A DNA stretch of 29,633 nt from Stereum hirsutum FP-91666 SS1 (GCF_000264905.1 NW_006763146.1:1402588-1432220), one strand, 5' to 3'. Numbered from the stretch's first letter, positions 10,028-21,450 are shown. Made by a program: numbers and translations. The notes: generated from the sequence alone by a model not told the origin.

Positions 10028-10768
10028 GTATGTTTTTCTTTGAAAGGTGGCGAGCGATCCGATTACATGTCGAGAAGCCTACCCGTCGCAAACAAAACTC
10101 CTTTCCGTTCTTCGTGAACGGAAAGCCTGCTGGCGCTGGTATGATGGACCACATCGAGTGCTCTGTACTCTGTATGTGGGAACAACTCATGGTTTCTCTT
10201 CACGCACATTTTCTTTCATCTACCAGGTCTTAGGGTTGCTGTTGCTTCCAGGAGCAAGGTCAGGTAAAGCAAGGACTACGCGCGCATTCGAACACACAAA
10301 CGAGGTATGCTACGATTTCCATGGCCCGCTGGATCCCCTAGCATATGACCTCCTCCCCTTAAGGATGGAACACTACTTATAGGGGATGTTTTCGTCGGCG
10401 GTTATGGACTGACCAGCACTTGGACATTTCACCGTGTTCCGGCTATATGTGTAACCCTCAAACGTTTTCATGCGCACTCAAGACGGCCTCATCTTGCCTG
10501 ATCTCTAGCTTGGATGTTGCCTTGGGTCTGTCCTCTCGCAGGTAAGCTGAAGGTGTGACCCTGGGATGGACATTACTATGGACGTCGGATGCCTGCTTGT
10601 ATCGTTCATTTCCGTACTTTGGCTTCCCTCGTAGACCTTGTTGGTAGCGCTCGTGTCGCGCTCGGTATTGTCGTTATTGACGAAATCACTCATGTTATTC
10701 GCATGTCATCCGCTCCTTGGCTTTGTCTTCTTTTCCTTGATATCTGCTGTGCCGTGGTCTACACGCAG
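10028..10768. other. 741-bp oversized intron or insertion in the helicase relic
   Basis: The donor GTATGT at 10028 and the acceptor ACACGCAG at 10768 restore the phase of the helicase (GLDVKD across the junction). The interval is more than ten times longer than the other introns of the same gene. A perfect 10-bp hairpin (CTTTCCGTTC, loop TTCGT) lies at 10101-10125. I found no terminal repeats or recognisable protein, so the inserted material is of unknown origin. Confidence 0.6.
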
Positions 10769-10905
10769 ATGTCAAGGATGTTGGCTACATTATCGTAAGT
10801 GCTTCTCAATCATCCTCACAGAAACATGACGCTCATTTACCATCTTAGAACTACGACTTCCCCAACAACTGTGAAGATTACATCCATCGTATTGGTTGTA
10901 CAGGG

Positions 10906-12078
10906 GTCTGTCATAGTCTTTCATCTCTATCGGTCTCTCAGCTCACTATCCTGTTCATCTAGCGGACGCCACGGGGGCGGCTGCTGCTTTTGGGAGCTTT
11001 GAAACCGAATACAAAACCGAATACCATACGCTAAGTGCTAGTAACGGGTTGAGAGGTGGCGAAAGCCTTTGTGTGCGGCCCACTGAATGGTGTACGGGTG
11101 TTTTTTGTTCAGTGAGAACAAAAGATTGTCTTGCGAGAGTAAAAAACTGAAACATGTGACTCTAAATTACCATAACAGGCAACACCGTGATGCCCAATTC
11201 GGTTTAGTGACCACAAAATGTTTTCCTTCGTGATCACGGCGCATCAACACACAGGATTGCATCCAGTGCTGTCTAAAGCAAACAAAGGGCGCACGCTGAA
11301 GCCATCCTGAAACCTTTTGTCTTCGAATCTGGTTCTGCATTCTGTTCAGTTTCCTGCCAAAAGCAGCCACCTCCCCTGTGCGCAGTGGTGGACGCGGTGG
11401 CGGCGGCTATGGTCACCCCAGGCATTGGCCTATTTTCGGCTGCCTGAAAGGGTTTGCTATGGTTTTCCCCACCCCACATGATGGCACAGTTCTGACTTTG
11501 GCAAAACACCACCAGACGGAAACTAATCAGCGGCCACTGTCCAGTGTTCTACCAGTGTAAGGGTCGCCTGTAAACAAATGTAATAATTGGGTTGAAGTGT
11601 TGCCCATTACGAGCCTGTGATATTGACCAACGACCACTATTTAGCATGGTCAAATCCTACCGATGACGAAATAGCCTGGATGAAATTTGGCTTGCCAAAA
11701 CATAACTGAAACAATAAATTTTGTCGCCATTTCATGCTCCAAATTTAACATTCTGGCGCATTTCAGCCTAAAAATAAAGTTTTGGCCACATTTTGGCCAA
11801 TTCCTACCAGATTTTGACCAAAGCAGATCAAGTCAAACATTCAAAATTTTAGCCCAGCCTGCAGCGTGGACACATTCAACGGAGCATTTGACATATTCTA
11901 ACTGAAATAGGCCCGCATGAATGAGCATAGACACGTTATGCTCGCCTGAACGCCAGCTTGGCCATAACACTAGATTATTGAATGAATAACGCACTGCTCA
12001 GATGCAGGTGCCAGGCCGGTATGTGGGATGGCTTTAACCGTGTCTTACCCTGTCAGCGGCGACAAAACAGGACGATGC
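10906..12078. other. Non-coding insert within the helicase C-terminal region
   Basis: After HRIGCTG at about 10905 the expected C-terminal helicase residues are not readable. A short Gly-rich piece appears at 11385-11420, then AT-rich sequence (11570-12000, rich in ATTTTGGCC-like words) separates it from the RGG tail at 12079. At least one insertion and much decay are needed to explain this. Confidence 0.45.
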
Positions 12079-12229
12079 CTGGGGTGGGTAGAGGCAGAGG
12101 ACACGGATACAGTGGTGGAGGAGGCGGAGGTTATGGGGGTAGAGGCGGCTACGGAGGAGGACGTGATTGTTGGTGAGCGCGTCAGGACGACTTCAGACTG
12201 CTTCTACCTTTCATGAGGCTTCTCCCGCC

Positions 12230-13045
12230 TACTGTCTGCTCGTCCTCCTCTGCACTGTGCCTGCTCCGTGGACTAGATCCTCAAGGCATATTTGCTCGTT
12301 GCCTACTGCTCGCTTCACATGCCTGCCCCTGTGATATTGTATGTGGTTCACTCGGACTCAGTGTTGCCTGTGAATCGGTAGGCTCCCCCCATTTCGGTAC
12401 CTTGTTGTGTTTTTCGATGAATTTCATCATCAACTGATTGTGGTGATTCTCGACCCAATCAATTGCACCTGGGACGTTAGTTCCGAGATTGTTCATGATA
12501 ACAGTGATGATGTTGTCCACGGTATGCTCATGTGATTGCTCACGATAATGAGAGAACATGTTCTGCTTAAACTGTCAGCGATGTGATACAAAAACGAGGT
12601 GTTAGTATAAGTCACGTTGCCTAAAAATAATGTCTTGAATCATCAGAATGAGCTCTTAGATCTTAGGATGCTTCATAGCTTCGGCTGGGACAGCGACTCA
12701 AATCTCTGAGAGCGGAAAGACAAGGTTGCATCCCGCACTGTCTCTATGGGTTTTCAGAAAGCCATGGACACTGTTGTGTTGATGTGACACCTTTCGGGCA
12801 AGTGACTCCCTGATCATTCCTGTCATACACTCATGGATGCCCACAAACACTGTCAGAATATTTAGAGAAGGGCAGAAAAGGTACGTACAGATTCTGTACC
12901 TCATACATGCAGCCACCGCCACACGAGCAATGACCAAGGAACAAGGGTATTGATGCAGAGCACGTGAAGAGGCTTGCAGGCAGCCACCATCATCTTTTAT
13001 GTCTTGCTCCTCACCCACAACATCTCCCTCCATACCTTTATAGCT
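12230..13045 (-). pseudogene. Sesquiterpene synthase relic (fungal class I)
   Basis: Read on the minus strand, the pieces follow the order of basidiomycete class I terpene synthases. First comes FVGIHECMTGMIRESLAR after a possible short intron. Then HGFLKTHRDSAGCNLVF, the RRDTSGC segment of the family. Then, after an in-frame TGA at 12698-12700, AVPAEAMKHPKI, an in-frame TAA at 12656-12658 and ELILMIQDII. An intron follows, then NMFSHYREQ and DNIITVIMNNLGTNVPGAID, and KFIEKHNKVPKWGEPTDSQ. The family's metal-binding NDxxSxxxE triad is damaged: at 12551-12562 Asn is followed directly by MFS, as if the Asp codon were lost. A degraded EQ..LE segment near 12260-12290 may be the C-terminal part. 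The first metal motif (D-E/D-x-x-D) was not found upstream; weak similarity (LADLFKNVQD, near 13320-13350) may be the next exon. The enzyme would cyclise farnesyl diphosphate; this copy is inactive. Confidence 0.7.
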
Positions 13046-15161
13046 TTGGTCTGAATACTTGCATTAGTTTCTCCCCTTCTCTCTTACCCAGTAGCACAAT
13101 GGCTGCCCGCCCTCAGCAATCCAGCCACGAGGGTGCATACACTTCTTCCTCTCTACCAGATGTAACCATGCTCATGGACATGGATTTCAGGAAACTTGTA
13201 CATGACAAACACCGCCTCAAGTTGGTGATTGCACATATAGCACCAGCCTTCATTGTTCACATCACCATCATCAACCAAGAAGGAGTATGTGGACTTGGGA
13301 GCTGCAGGATGTGGAATTGTGTCCTGAACATTTTTGAATAAGTCGGCGAGGTGATTAATTCTACTAACTGCTGCAGAGGGTCTGAGGATTTGTCCTTGCT
13401 TGTGAGGAGTCATGCTGAATCGGAAGATGTTTGTGTGCAGGATGTACAGTTTGGTCTTGAGAACAACAGCCTTATTGCTTTGTGTAATTTTCTCGTATTG
13501 TGTAATTTTCTACATAATACATATAAAATCTGACATTGTCCACTACTTTTCGAGTCAATTCACATGTTGGAAATATGGTGCCATTTATGTAGTCACTGCA
13601 TAAAGGAACAGCACATAAGAACTAGACATAGGCGGGCTGTTTAGTCCTTATTTTCTCATCCGTTTCATAAAAGTGCTCCTTTTGATCAGAGGAACAAATC
13701 CCCAAGACAGATTTGAAAATATCTAAAACTAAAGGAGTTAAGAAATTGAAACCACTCGCATTTGGTGGTCCCCCACCAATTGATAAGATTGAAATGATTT
13801 GTTTATTCATTTCTGAAAAGCCCAGGTTTTTTTTAACAAGGCCCAGGAATTTTCTTTCAATAAATCGGATTTTTGATCCTGGACCGATGAATCTGGTGGT
13901 TGTCTATTTTTGGTGGTGACTAAGTGAGCAGCACCATAGTAGTTTATCGGGGTGCAGGCCCACCAGCATGTTCTGGTTTCCTTGGTTTGATTGTGTAATG
14001 TATAATGTATCCCTAGTTGCTTTTGCTGGGTCAAATTGGGCCCGTAATGTGCCCTCCCCAGTTGGTCCCATACACACAAGTATAGTAGTCTAATTTAGGA
14101 GGTGGTGGAAAATATGTAGAAAGCAAGGAAGGGACTTCAGACAACAAGAGAAGTTTGAGTAAAGGCTAGGAGGATTTGAATCCGGCTCATACTCACTTGT
14201 CCATAAGAGCAACTGCCAAGCAACTGCATGAATAACACATAAAAGATTCCACTGAACGTACAATTGTCAATGTGGCACTTTGTGTGTCCTCAATATATTG
14301 CTAAAAAAAAAAAGAATATTAAGGGCAGGTGATTTTGCTCCTATACAGTTGTTCTCATATTTTATGTTCTGCGGACTATATGTCGCTTCAATGAGTAATA
14401 TCTCTTACTGTGTTGTTGCTGTTGTTGTGCCCAATAACTGCACTCAAAGATGCTAACAAGCAATTGGACATGTGACACTGTCTCACAGGTTTAGAAGCCA
14501 AATATGCATAGTGATTAAGAGCAAAAAAGTAAACAGGCATCTGATCCTGCCATGCAGTGCGTCAGATATTAGCTCAAGTACTTTCTAATGGCACTGTAAC
14601 CATTTGTGAAAAAACTGCAAGAAGTTTGTACTCAACATTCAGAAGATATTCCAAAGGATGCTACAAAAATAGTTTTGCATTTTTAAAAGCCTTTTCTATA
14701 GAACAAGTGTGAGTTTTGACTTAGTCATAAATAGAGACCCAGTAAATAGAGTGAATTCAGCAAGGCACAGAATTCGACTAAGCCACTATGTCAATCAATA
14801 GATGTGACAACACTCTTAACAAAGTGGCTAAGGTTGTCAAGGTCATTTTTTTTTAAATTTACAGTCATGATTATCAAGGTTAAACCATATAGATATTATC
14901 ACTGATGAGATACCAATAGAACACTATCAGTACAGGAATCCTATCTATTGGTGATAAAGTGAATGTGCCTTATATAAAGGGAAAAAAAATAACAGGTATC
15001 GTGCCTGCCATACTGCATGCAGTAATGGCCTCTTCCCCCAAGTATAAGGCCTGTAAGATGGCTAGCAAAAATGTGGTGCACAATTTGGATTTGAGGGAGG
15101 GTGAGGGGTAATCACCAGGCTAGAGATTATTGTACCGTACCTCTACATCCTTACCACAGTC
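13046..15161. other. AT-rich intergenic region, no gene recognised
   Basis: ORFs of 60-90 codons exist at 13099-13413 on both strands, but I recognise no family in either apart from the weak terpene-synthase resemblance on the minus strand. From 14080 to 15160 there is no ORF of note. Small features are a 17-bp tandem TTGTGTAATTTTCT repeat near 13478-13512, an A12 run near 14303, and an imperfect inverted pair (ATACCAATAG / CTATTGGTGAT) at 14910-14956. Confidence 0.4.
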
Positions 15162-17440
15162 ATGCCCAGGAAGGCCCAATCTCAGGCAAAAAAGGCCCAG
15201 GAAGCCAGTGTCATTAAAGATGGGTTAATGTCACTTGCTGTGTCTAGCTATCTAGAGGCACAGGAGAAGCCGCCGGGGGAGAGGAAGGGTCTGCGGAGTG
15301 TATGTAAGGAGGTGGAGGAGCTACATCGAAAATTGACAGGAGATACAGTGAAGTTGAATCATGAAACACTGCGTAGCCAAGTGAACGGGGGGAGGTCGAT
15401 TGGAGAGGCGAATGAGCAGAAATCACGGCTGAGGCCGGAGGAGGCCGATGTGCTCATCGAGAATACCCTCGAGTATGCCACGAGAGGCTTTCCACTTAGC
15501 CCAAGGCGTCTTCGCGAGCATGCAAATGAGATCCTAAAAGGAAGGCTAGGAGATGAGTTTCCGGAGGGTGGTGTTGGTGTTCAATGGCCTTACCGTTTCA
15601 TCAAGAAACACGACGATCGTTTACGCATGTGTTGGTCTCGTTCTCTGCATACAAGTCGTGGTTGCGCTGTGAACCCTACCATAAACAAGGACTACTTTGA
15701 CCTACTCGGCTCCACGATGGCGAAGTTTGATATTGAGCGGGACTGCATATGGGCAACGGATGAGATAGGGATCCAGCCGGAGTCTGGGCAGAAGGAGCAG
15801 GTAATAGGGAAGGCGGGGGAAAAGAATCAGTACCAACAATGGAGTGGGAGCAGGGAGAACATTACCGTGATTGTCGCGATCTGCGCCAATGGTTCTTCCA
15901 TTCCGCCTGCCATTATTTTCAAAGGGAAGGGGTACTCTACATCCTGGAACCAGGATAACCCTCTCAATGCATCGTGAGTTTTGTATTTGGTCTCTGTGTG
16001 ATAGGGGAGTATTAGCATACTGACGAGACTACCAGCATAAGCTACTCTAAAAAGGGTTGGGTCGACGGTGAAATTGGTGTCGAGTGGATCAAGGATTTCG
16101 ACAAGAAAACCAAGCAGAAGGCGAACGGTTGATATCGACTCCTGCTTGTCGACGGTCACGTCTCCCACTACACTCGGGGGTTTCTCGAATACGCTCGAAG
16201 TCAGCACATTGTCGTCCTATGCTATCTATCACACGGCACGCATGTTTATCAAGGGCTCGACGTTGCAGTTTTTGGTGTGCTGAAGCAGAGATGGTCGGAG
16301 GAGCGCAACTCACATGCACTCGAGACCGGTGAGATCATCTCCAAGACTAACTTTCTCGCTATTTATGGACGCGCCCATGTCAAGGCTCTCACTGAGTCTA
16401 CTATCCGCAGTGCCTTCTTGAAGACTGGAGTGTGGCCATTCAATCTGAAGGTTATCACATCCACCATGATGGCTCCGAGTATTGAAACATCACTTAAGGC
16501 GGCCATGCCGGTGGCGCCATCCTCACCAATCAAAGCTGTTGCAGACGTGTTGTCTGCTATGCGAGCCTCTCAGGCAGCTAACGGAGGTGACGGAGTCCAC
16601 TTACCAGCACTTTGTCCTAATCATGCTCCCTTCCTCGTTCCTGCGACTCTTCGGGATACATTCACTCGCCTCGCACACTCTTCTGCTTCCTTTCTCGTCT
16701 CCAACTCCCCCATCAAGTCGAACGCATGACCACCTGCCATCAATCACATCACGATCTCCCCCGTCAAACCACACCATACTGATCTGTTAACCCTGGAACC
16801 CGAGAGTGAGCGAGAACACCTTATGAAGCTCGCGCTCGAGGAGGCGGATATTCGAGAGGCATACCTGAAGAAGCAATTGCACGGGCAGCAAGCCGCGAGC
16901 ATCCTTCAGCAGATATACTGCGAGCGTGTTCGTCGGCAGCTGGCGACGAAGGAGGAGAAAGCTGCGGGTCAAGGTGGAAAGAGAACACTGATGGGAGATG
17001 GAAAGGCGAAGCTATTGTCGGGTGATGAGTTTGTGGCGCTGGTTATCGAGCACGACGAGACCCAGAGGCGGACTGCGGAAGAGAAGGAATTAAGGAAGGC
17101 TGCAAAGGAGACATTTACTCAGATAACTGACAAATAGAAGGCAGCGGAGGTGGAGAGAAAGAAAAGGAACGAGGAACGCACCCAACGATTCAAGGCCGCT
17201 GTCGCAGAATGGGAGGTGGAATGCGACAGCCGGAAACCCTCCAAGCCTCGATGGACCAAACCGAAAAAGGAAACCCTCGAAAAGCCCATTCCCAAGCCGA
17301 AGAAGCCATCTGTTTCACAAGAAGTCGAGGAGGAGAATGTTGAGGAGAATGATGAGGGTAGTGGTGGTGAGGACTCAGACGGTACTGTGCAAGGAGTTGG
17401 AGTGGAGAGCGAGGACAAAGAGGACGTGTTTTGGGGCTAG
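15162..17440 (+). pseudogene. Pogo/Tigger-like DDE transposase, three internal stops
   Basis: Exon 1 (15162-15973) and exon 2 (16036-17440) are joined by a 62-bp intron (GTGAGT..CCAG) and keep one reading frame of about 738 codons. Residues 1-190 hold an N-terminal CENP-B/psq-like DNA-binding region (RLREHANEIL, WPYRFIKKHDDRL). The DDE endonuclease core follows: D200 in ATDEIG, D310 in LLLVDGHVSH and D346 in YQGLDV, which gives a DD35D spacing typical of pogo/Tigger elements. A Lys/Glu-rich charged tail ends the protein. In-frame stops lie at 16130 (TGA before YRLLLVDGH), 16727 (TGA) and 17135 (TAG). The parent enzyme would cut and paste its own element at TA sites. All three acidic residues remain, so inactivation is through the stops and appears fairly recent. 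I could not find terminal inverted repeats by eye. Confidence 0.88.
15974..16035 (+). other. Transposase intron
   Basis: GTGAGT at the 5' end, CCAG at the 3' end, 62 bp. Removing it joins the phase-2 codon so that SISYSKKGWVDGEIG follows NPLNA, as expected for the family. Confidence 0.8.
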
Positions 17441-17708
17441 GACGTGTCAACGCACGCTTCTGTCACGCATCACACGGCCACAAGGTGTCTAGGTGACTGA
17501 TATGTCACACTTTTCCTCTATCATGAAGATTTATTACTGTACCGTTCAAACTTTGCTCATTAAGCTTCAAACTTTTTCCCACTGTAGTTTCAATATGTAT
17601 GTACACATATACTAAGATGCTCCGGTCAAAATTCTTCATATTTATGCTATCAAAAATCACACATGATTTGGTGTCTAGAGTAGCGGTAAAAGACTGTATA
17701 GGCTGCAG
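17441..17708. other. Intergenic between transposase and downstream exon
   Basis: No gene seen. GCTGCAG at 17702-17708 can serve as the splice acceptor for the next exon. Confidence 0.4.
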
Positions 17709-18220
17709 GTGAGGCATCAATCTATCAACCCCCAAATATCCCCGAGTTTGATAGTGATGGCAGGCCCAGGGTACGACCTCGTGGTCAAGCTGGACCCCAT
17801 CCTGCCGCTCCTCAGGTAACCACTCCTCCGTCATCCCAACCCTCTGGCCAGCTTACAACACTCATGACTGCCGCCATGCTACCTATCCTTCAAAACCTGT
17901 CTGCACCTTCTCACACCCCTTGCACCCCTCGACCCTCAACCCCGACAAAGTCGAAGTCAGCCTTCACGTTCACGTCACCGATGCCCTTACATGTGGACTT
18001 GTTGCAAAGGTGCCTAACGCACTTCGAGCGAGCTCACCACATCCCTGTCCAGAGTGCATATGAAGTGTTGAACGATCGCGCTATCACTCCTGACCTTGTT
18101 CCAAGGATGCCACTTGCTCGCTTGTGTGAGCTTACAGGTTTGCTGGAAGGTCATGGTATGAGGCTGCAGGAGTTCTGCTTGGAGTGGGTTCAGGCTTTCG
18201 AGGAGAGAAGAGGTTTGTAA
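17709..18220 (+). CDS. Agaricomycete hypothetical protein, terminal exon
   Basis: The frame is open for about 170 codons to a TAA at 18220. It could begin after a CAG acceptor at 17708 or, as a shorter protein, at ATG 17864. The N-terminal half is Pro/Ser/Gln-rich and looks disordered. The C-terminal half is a compact helical segment with SPMPLHVDLLQRCLTHFER, then AITPDLVPRMPLARLCELTG and LEGHGMRLQEFCLEWVQAFE. The pattern LH..CL, TPD, L..LTG..EG, LQ.FC..W recurs in the partial gene at the right edge of the window (29341-29633), so both belong to one family that I know only as hypothetical proteins in mushroom genomes. It may be a SAM-like helical domain, but that is a guess. There is no internal stop, unlike almost every neighbour. 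The upstream exons are not identified, and the pogo-like element lies just before it. Confidence 0.6.
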
Positions 18221-18362
18221 TTTGCATGTAGTACTATTGGTATCTCAGACCCCTTTCTTGTGATTTGTTCAATATGATATATGATTTACATGCCCTTGTA
18301 TTTCTATCATGTGCCGGTAATCATGCGCCTCAAAGGAAAGGTATCGTACACAGGCGAGTGAA

Positions 18363-19432
18363 TTATAAATGTCCACAGTTTTTAAACCACCCAGCTGCAT
18401 GACTCGGCGGAATAGCAAGAATTGCCCAATGGATCAACCAGGGGTGCACATCTGCATTCACAGCCTCTGCCTCATTACGCCTGAGCCAATGCTTCATGAA
18501 CGAGAACACCTCCTTAATTGGGTTAAAAGCGGGAGAATATGGTGGAAGATATTCCAATATAGCCCCTGTTTGCTGCTCAGTATGCATGTAGGTTGTAAAA
18601 GTACTGAGATGTACATACCACATTCACCCTCTATGATATGCTGGATCTCCTCATCATGATGAATAGTGTAGTTGTCCATGACGACAATACTTTGGGAAAG
18701 GGGTGACATATTGAGATGAGGTGCCTACATGTCAATGAACAACGTGAAACATCGGTGGGCAGCAACAGGATAGAATGCACCAGATCCTCTCGCAACCACC
18801 AAATAAAGCGGTCTTTGTTAACCGATCCCTTAAAAAGATCCATCGTGACAATCCCATTGACATCGAGAGCAGGCAAAACAGAACACCTCTGTCCACGCAG
18901 GAAGGTGGCACGTTGAACACATGCACAGCCAAGCACTGAGTAGCCGTAAGCACGTTGGATGGTATGGTCGTCCACCGGATTCATCGATGAAAAGTAGCTG
19001 GTCAGGTGTGTAGTTTGCCATTTTGACCTGCCAGCTTGCACGAAGGAGGTCATTACACTCGAGTGCCTCTTGAGACACCTTCTTGTGACTGAGGCCGACT
19101 CGAGTGATGGTATGTGAGAGTGTGGAGAGGGACACAAGTTTGCCACGGGCAGCTTCAAGGCAGTCATGTATCTTGTCAATGAAGAGGGTTGGCTGGGCTG
19201 CAAGGATGGATGAAATGTATGTGTTGTCATCGTGCTCAAGGAGGCGTCGGCGGCCTGGAGGGAGACAACAAGGATTGCGAAGACTGTTGTGGTTGCGTTT
19301 TGTTGCTAGTATATTTTGGATGGTGCGTACGATGACGCCCGCACGTTCAGCGCATTCTTCGAGCGAGTGGCCTTTGTGAAGTCTCCAGTGCAAGATGCAG
19401 GCGTGGAGGTCATCTGATGTAGCACGGGGCAT
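18363..19432 (-). pseudogene. IS630/Tc1-like (DDE_3) transposase, decayed
   Basis: On the minus strand from ATG 19430-19432, an HTH region (HSLEECAERAGVIVRTIQNI) leads to LLFIDES with the first catalytic Asp at 18983-18985. The frame then shifts directly after this motif; the continuation VDDHTIQRAYGYS, ATFLRGQRCSVLPALDVNG and GSVNKDRFIWWL lies in another frame. A second shift precedes SIVVMDNYTIHHDEEI (second Asp at 18674-18676). An intron of 53 bp (18566-18618) separates GEC from GAILEYLPPYSPAFNPIKEV. The family normally has NPIE at this point, so the third catalytic Glu is replaced by Lys (codon 18513-18515). The C-terminal part ends with WFKNCGHL. At least two frameshifts and a lost catalytic acid make it inactive. 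Terminal repeats are not clear. Confidence 0.85.
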
Positions 19433-20008
19433 GGTGTAGGAAAATCGGTTTCAAGCAGACTTCAAGAGTCCACCCATTATATTTTATTGAACAAGAGTGG
19501 AGTAACTGTACAGGATAGAGCACCACTGGGGCCCTGTCACACTTTGTTTGGAACAAAGCTATCCAAACAATGTGCGCGGAGATGTGATATGAAAACCAAT
19601 ATGCAAAACCCTGTAGCTTGGGTCGGTCTCGGCACTATAGTGGAATCCTTAGGCTGATGTGGTGGGCTTAGGATGATGTGGCCTTTCCCATAGACCTATA
19701 CATATATATACTATACTGATCTCTGTCCCAGCGGAATGGAAGTAAGAATGTTGGAAGTCCGAGACCGGTAAGTCCTGGGTCTGTGGCATTGTAGTAGCCC
19801 CGTACACATGTACAAGGTTACACTTAGAAGAGGACACCTCATCTGAACAAACTTGATCCTAGACCAGACACTGCGTCTAGACAAACTGAGCCAGAACCCT
19901 GGAACTCCCTTGCTGATTGCCCAAGCTGACGGTGCCAAACAACTTGCTTGTTCCCCGCACTACAAACCAGACACCGCCCTTAAGCCCAGTGTAAGGCCGG
20001 TCGTAACA
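19433..20008. other. Intergenic, no gene supported
   Basis: Contains the 5' flank of the transposase relic and unique sequence before the 160-bp array. No ORF with a recognisable product. Confidence 0.4.
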
Positions 20009-21450
20009 CTCCCTCTCCCCAGCAAAATGCTAATTTGCACCCTCGATTTTGTACAGCTCGTCGTGTCCTTCAGTTCATGGTATATCCATGGTTTTGGACC
20101 CCTCCAAATATACTCCAGGTGTTCCCTAGACCGTACGTGTCTTCGTTGGCACTTGGTGTCCACCCCTCCTCCCTCTCCCCAGTAATTGACTAATTCACTC
20201 CCTTGATTTTGCACAACCCATTATGTCCTTCGCTTTGTGGTCTATTCAAGGTCTTTGAGGCCTCCAAACACACTCCAGGTGTTCGCTTGATGGTACGTGT
20301 CCTCGTTGGTGCTCGGTGTCCATACCTCCTCCCTCTCCATGGCGATACACTCATTCCTTTCCTTGAATTTTCACCACACGTCGTGTCCTTCGGTTCATGG
20401 TCTATCGGGGGTCTTTGAGTCCTCTAAGCACGCTCCAGGTGTTCCCTTGATGGTACGTGTATTTGTTAGTGTGTGGCATCCACCCCTCCTCCCTCTCCCT
20501 AGCAATATACTAACTTGCTCCCTCAATTTTGTACAACCCTTCGCATCCTTTAGTTTATGGTCTATCCAGGGTTTTAGAGGCCTCCGAACATGTTCCAGGT
20601 GCTCCCTTGATGTTAAGTATCTTCATTGGCACTCGGCGTCCACCCCTCCTCCCTCTCCCCACCAATATGCTGATTCGCACCCTTGAATTCGTACAGACCT
20701 TCGTATACTTTAGTTTATGGCTGACACAGGGTTTTTGAGGCCTCTGAACATGCTCCATGTGTTCGCTTGATGGTACATATCTTCGTTAGTGCTCAGTGTC
20801 TATCCCTCCTCCCTCTCCCCAGCAATTGACTAATTCACTCCCTTGATTTTGCACAATCCTTTGCGTCTTTTGGTTTGTGGTTTATCTGGGGTTTTTAAGG
20901 CCTCAGAACATGCTCCAGGTGTCGGTTTGATGGTACATGTCCTCGTTGATGCTCAGTGTCCACCCCTCCCGCTCTCCACCAATATGCCTATTTGCTCTCT
21001 TGATTTTGTACAACCCTTTGCATCCTTCAGTTTGTGGTCTATCTGGGGTTTTTAAGGCCACAGAACATGCTCCAGGTGTTTTCTTGACAGTATGTGTCTT
21101 CGTTCATGCTTGGCGTCTACCCCTCCTCCCTCTCTCCACCAATATACTAATTTACTCCCTTGATTTTTACAACCCTTCGCATTCTTTAGTTTCTAGTTGA
21201 TCCGGGGTTTGTAACACCTCCAAAGACGCTCCAGGTGTCTGCTTTACAATAAATCATCTCCTTCAGTCTTGGTGACCACCTCTTATCCCACTCTACCGCA
21301 ATATCCTCATTTATTTATTTTATTTTCCACGATCTGTCGTGCCCTTTAGCTCATACCTACCCCAGGGTTTTTTAGGCTTCCAAGCATGCTCCAGGTATTT
21401 GCTTGATGGTTCATTCCTTCATTCTTCAGTGTCTACCTCCCTCCCATCAA
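20009..21450 (+). repeat. About nine tandem 160-bp satellite repeats
   Basis: The CTCCCTCTCCCC box recurs at 20009, 20169, 20329, 20489, 20649, 20809 and about 20969 (exactly 160 bp apart), then at about 21126, 21281 and 21436 with slightly irregular spacing. Each unit also has CAATATGCTAATT, a CTTGATTTTGTACAACCCTTCG block, GGTCTATCC.GGGTTTTTGAGG, CCTC.GAACATGCTCCAGGT and GCTTGATGGTACGTGTCTTCG. The first six units keep exact length while differing at many bases; the right end is more diverged. Since 160 is not a multiple of three, the ORFs inside are chance. Confidence 0.9.

Noticed and set aside
13099..13341. Plus-strand ORF starting MAARPQQ
   Set aside because: It has a plausible start but no recognised domain, and the opposite strand has an equally open frame with weak terpene-synthase resemblance.
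14160..14230. GATTTGAATCC-like sequence resembling a tRNA T-loop
   Set aside because: The flanking bases do not form a T stem, and no acceptor or anticodon stem of correct spacing can be drawn on either strand.
18266..19495. TTGTTCAATA near 18266 and its inverse near 19480 as terminal repeats of the IS630-like element
   Set aside because: Only about 15 of 18 AT-rich bases match and no target duplication borders them, so chance is likely.
19853..21200. Several 70-129 codon ORFs in the 160-bp array
   Set aside because: The period is not a multiple of three, so frames change from unit to unit. No family resemblance.
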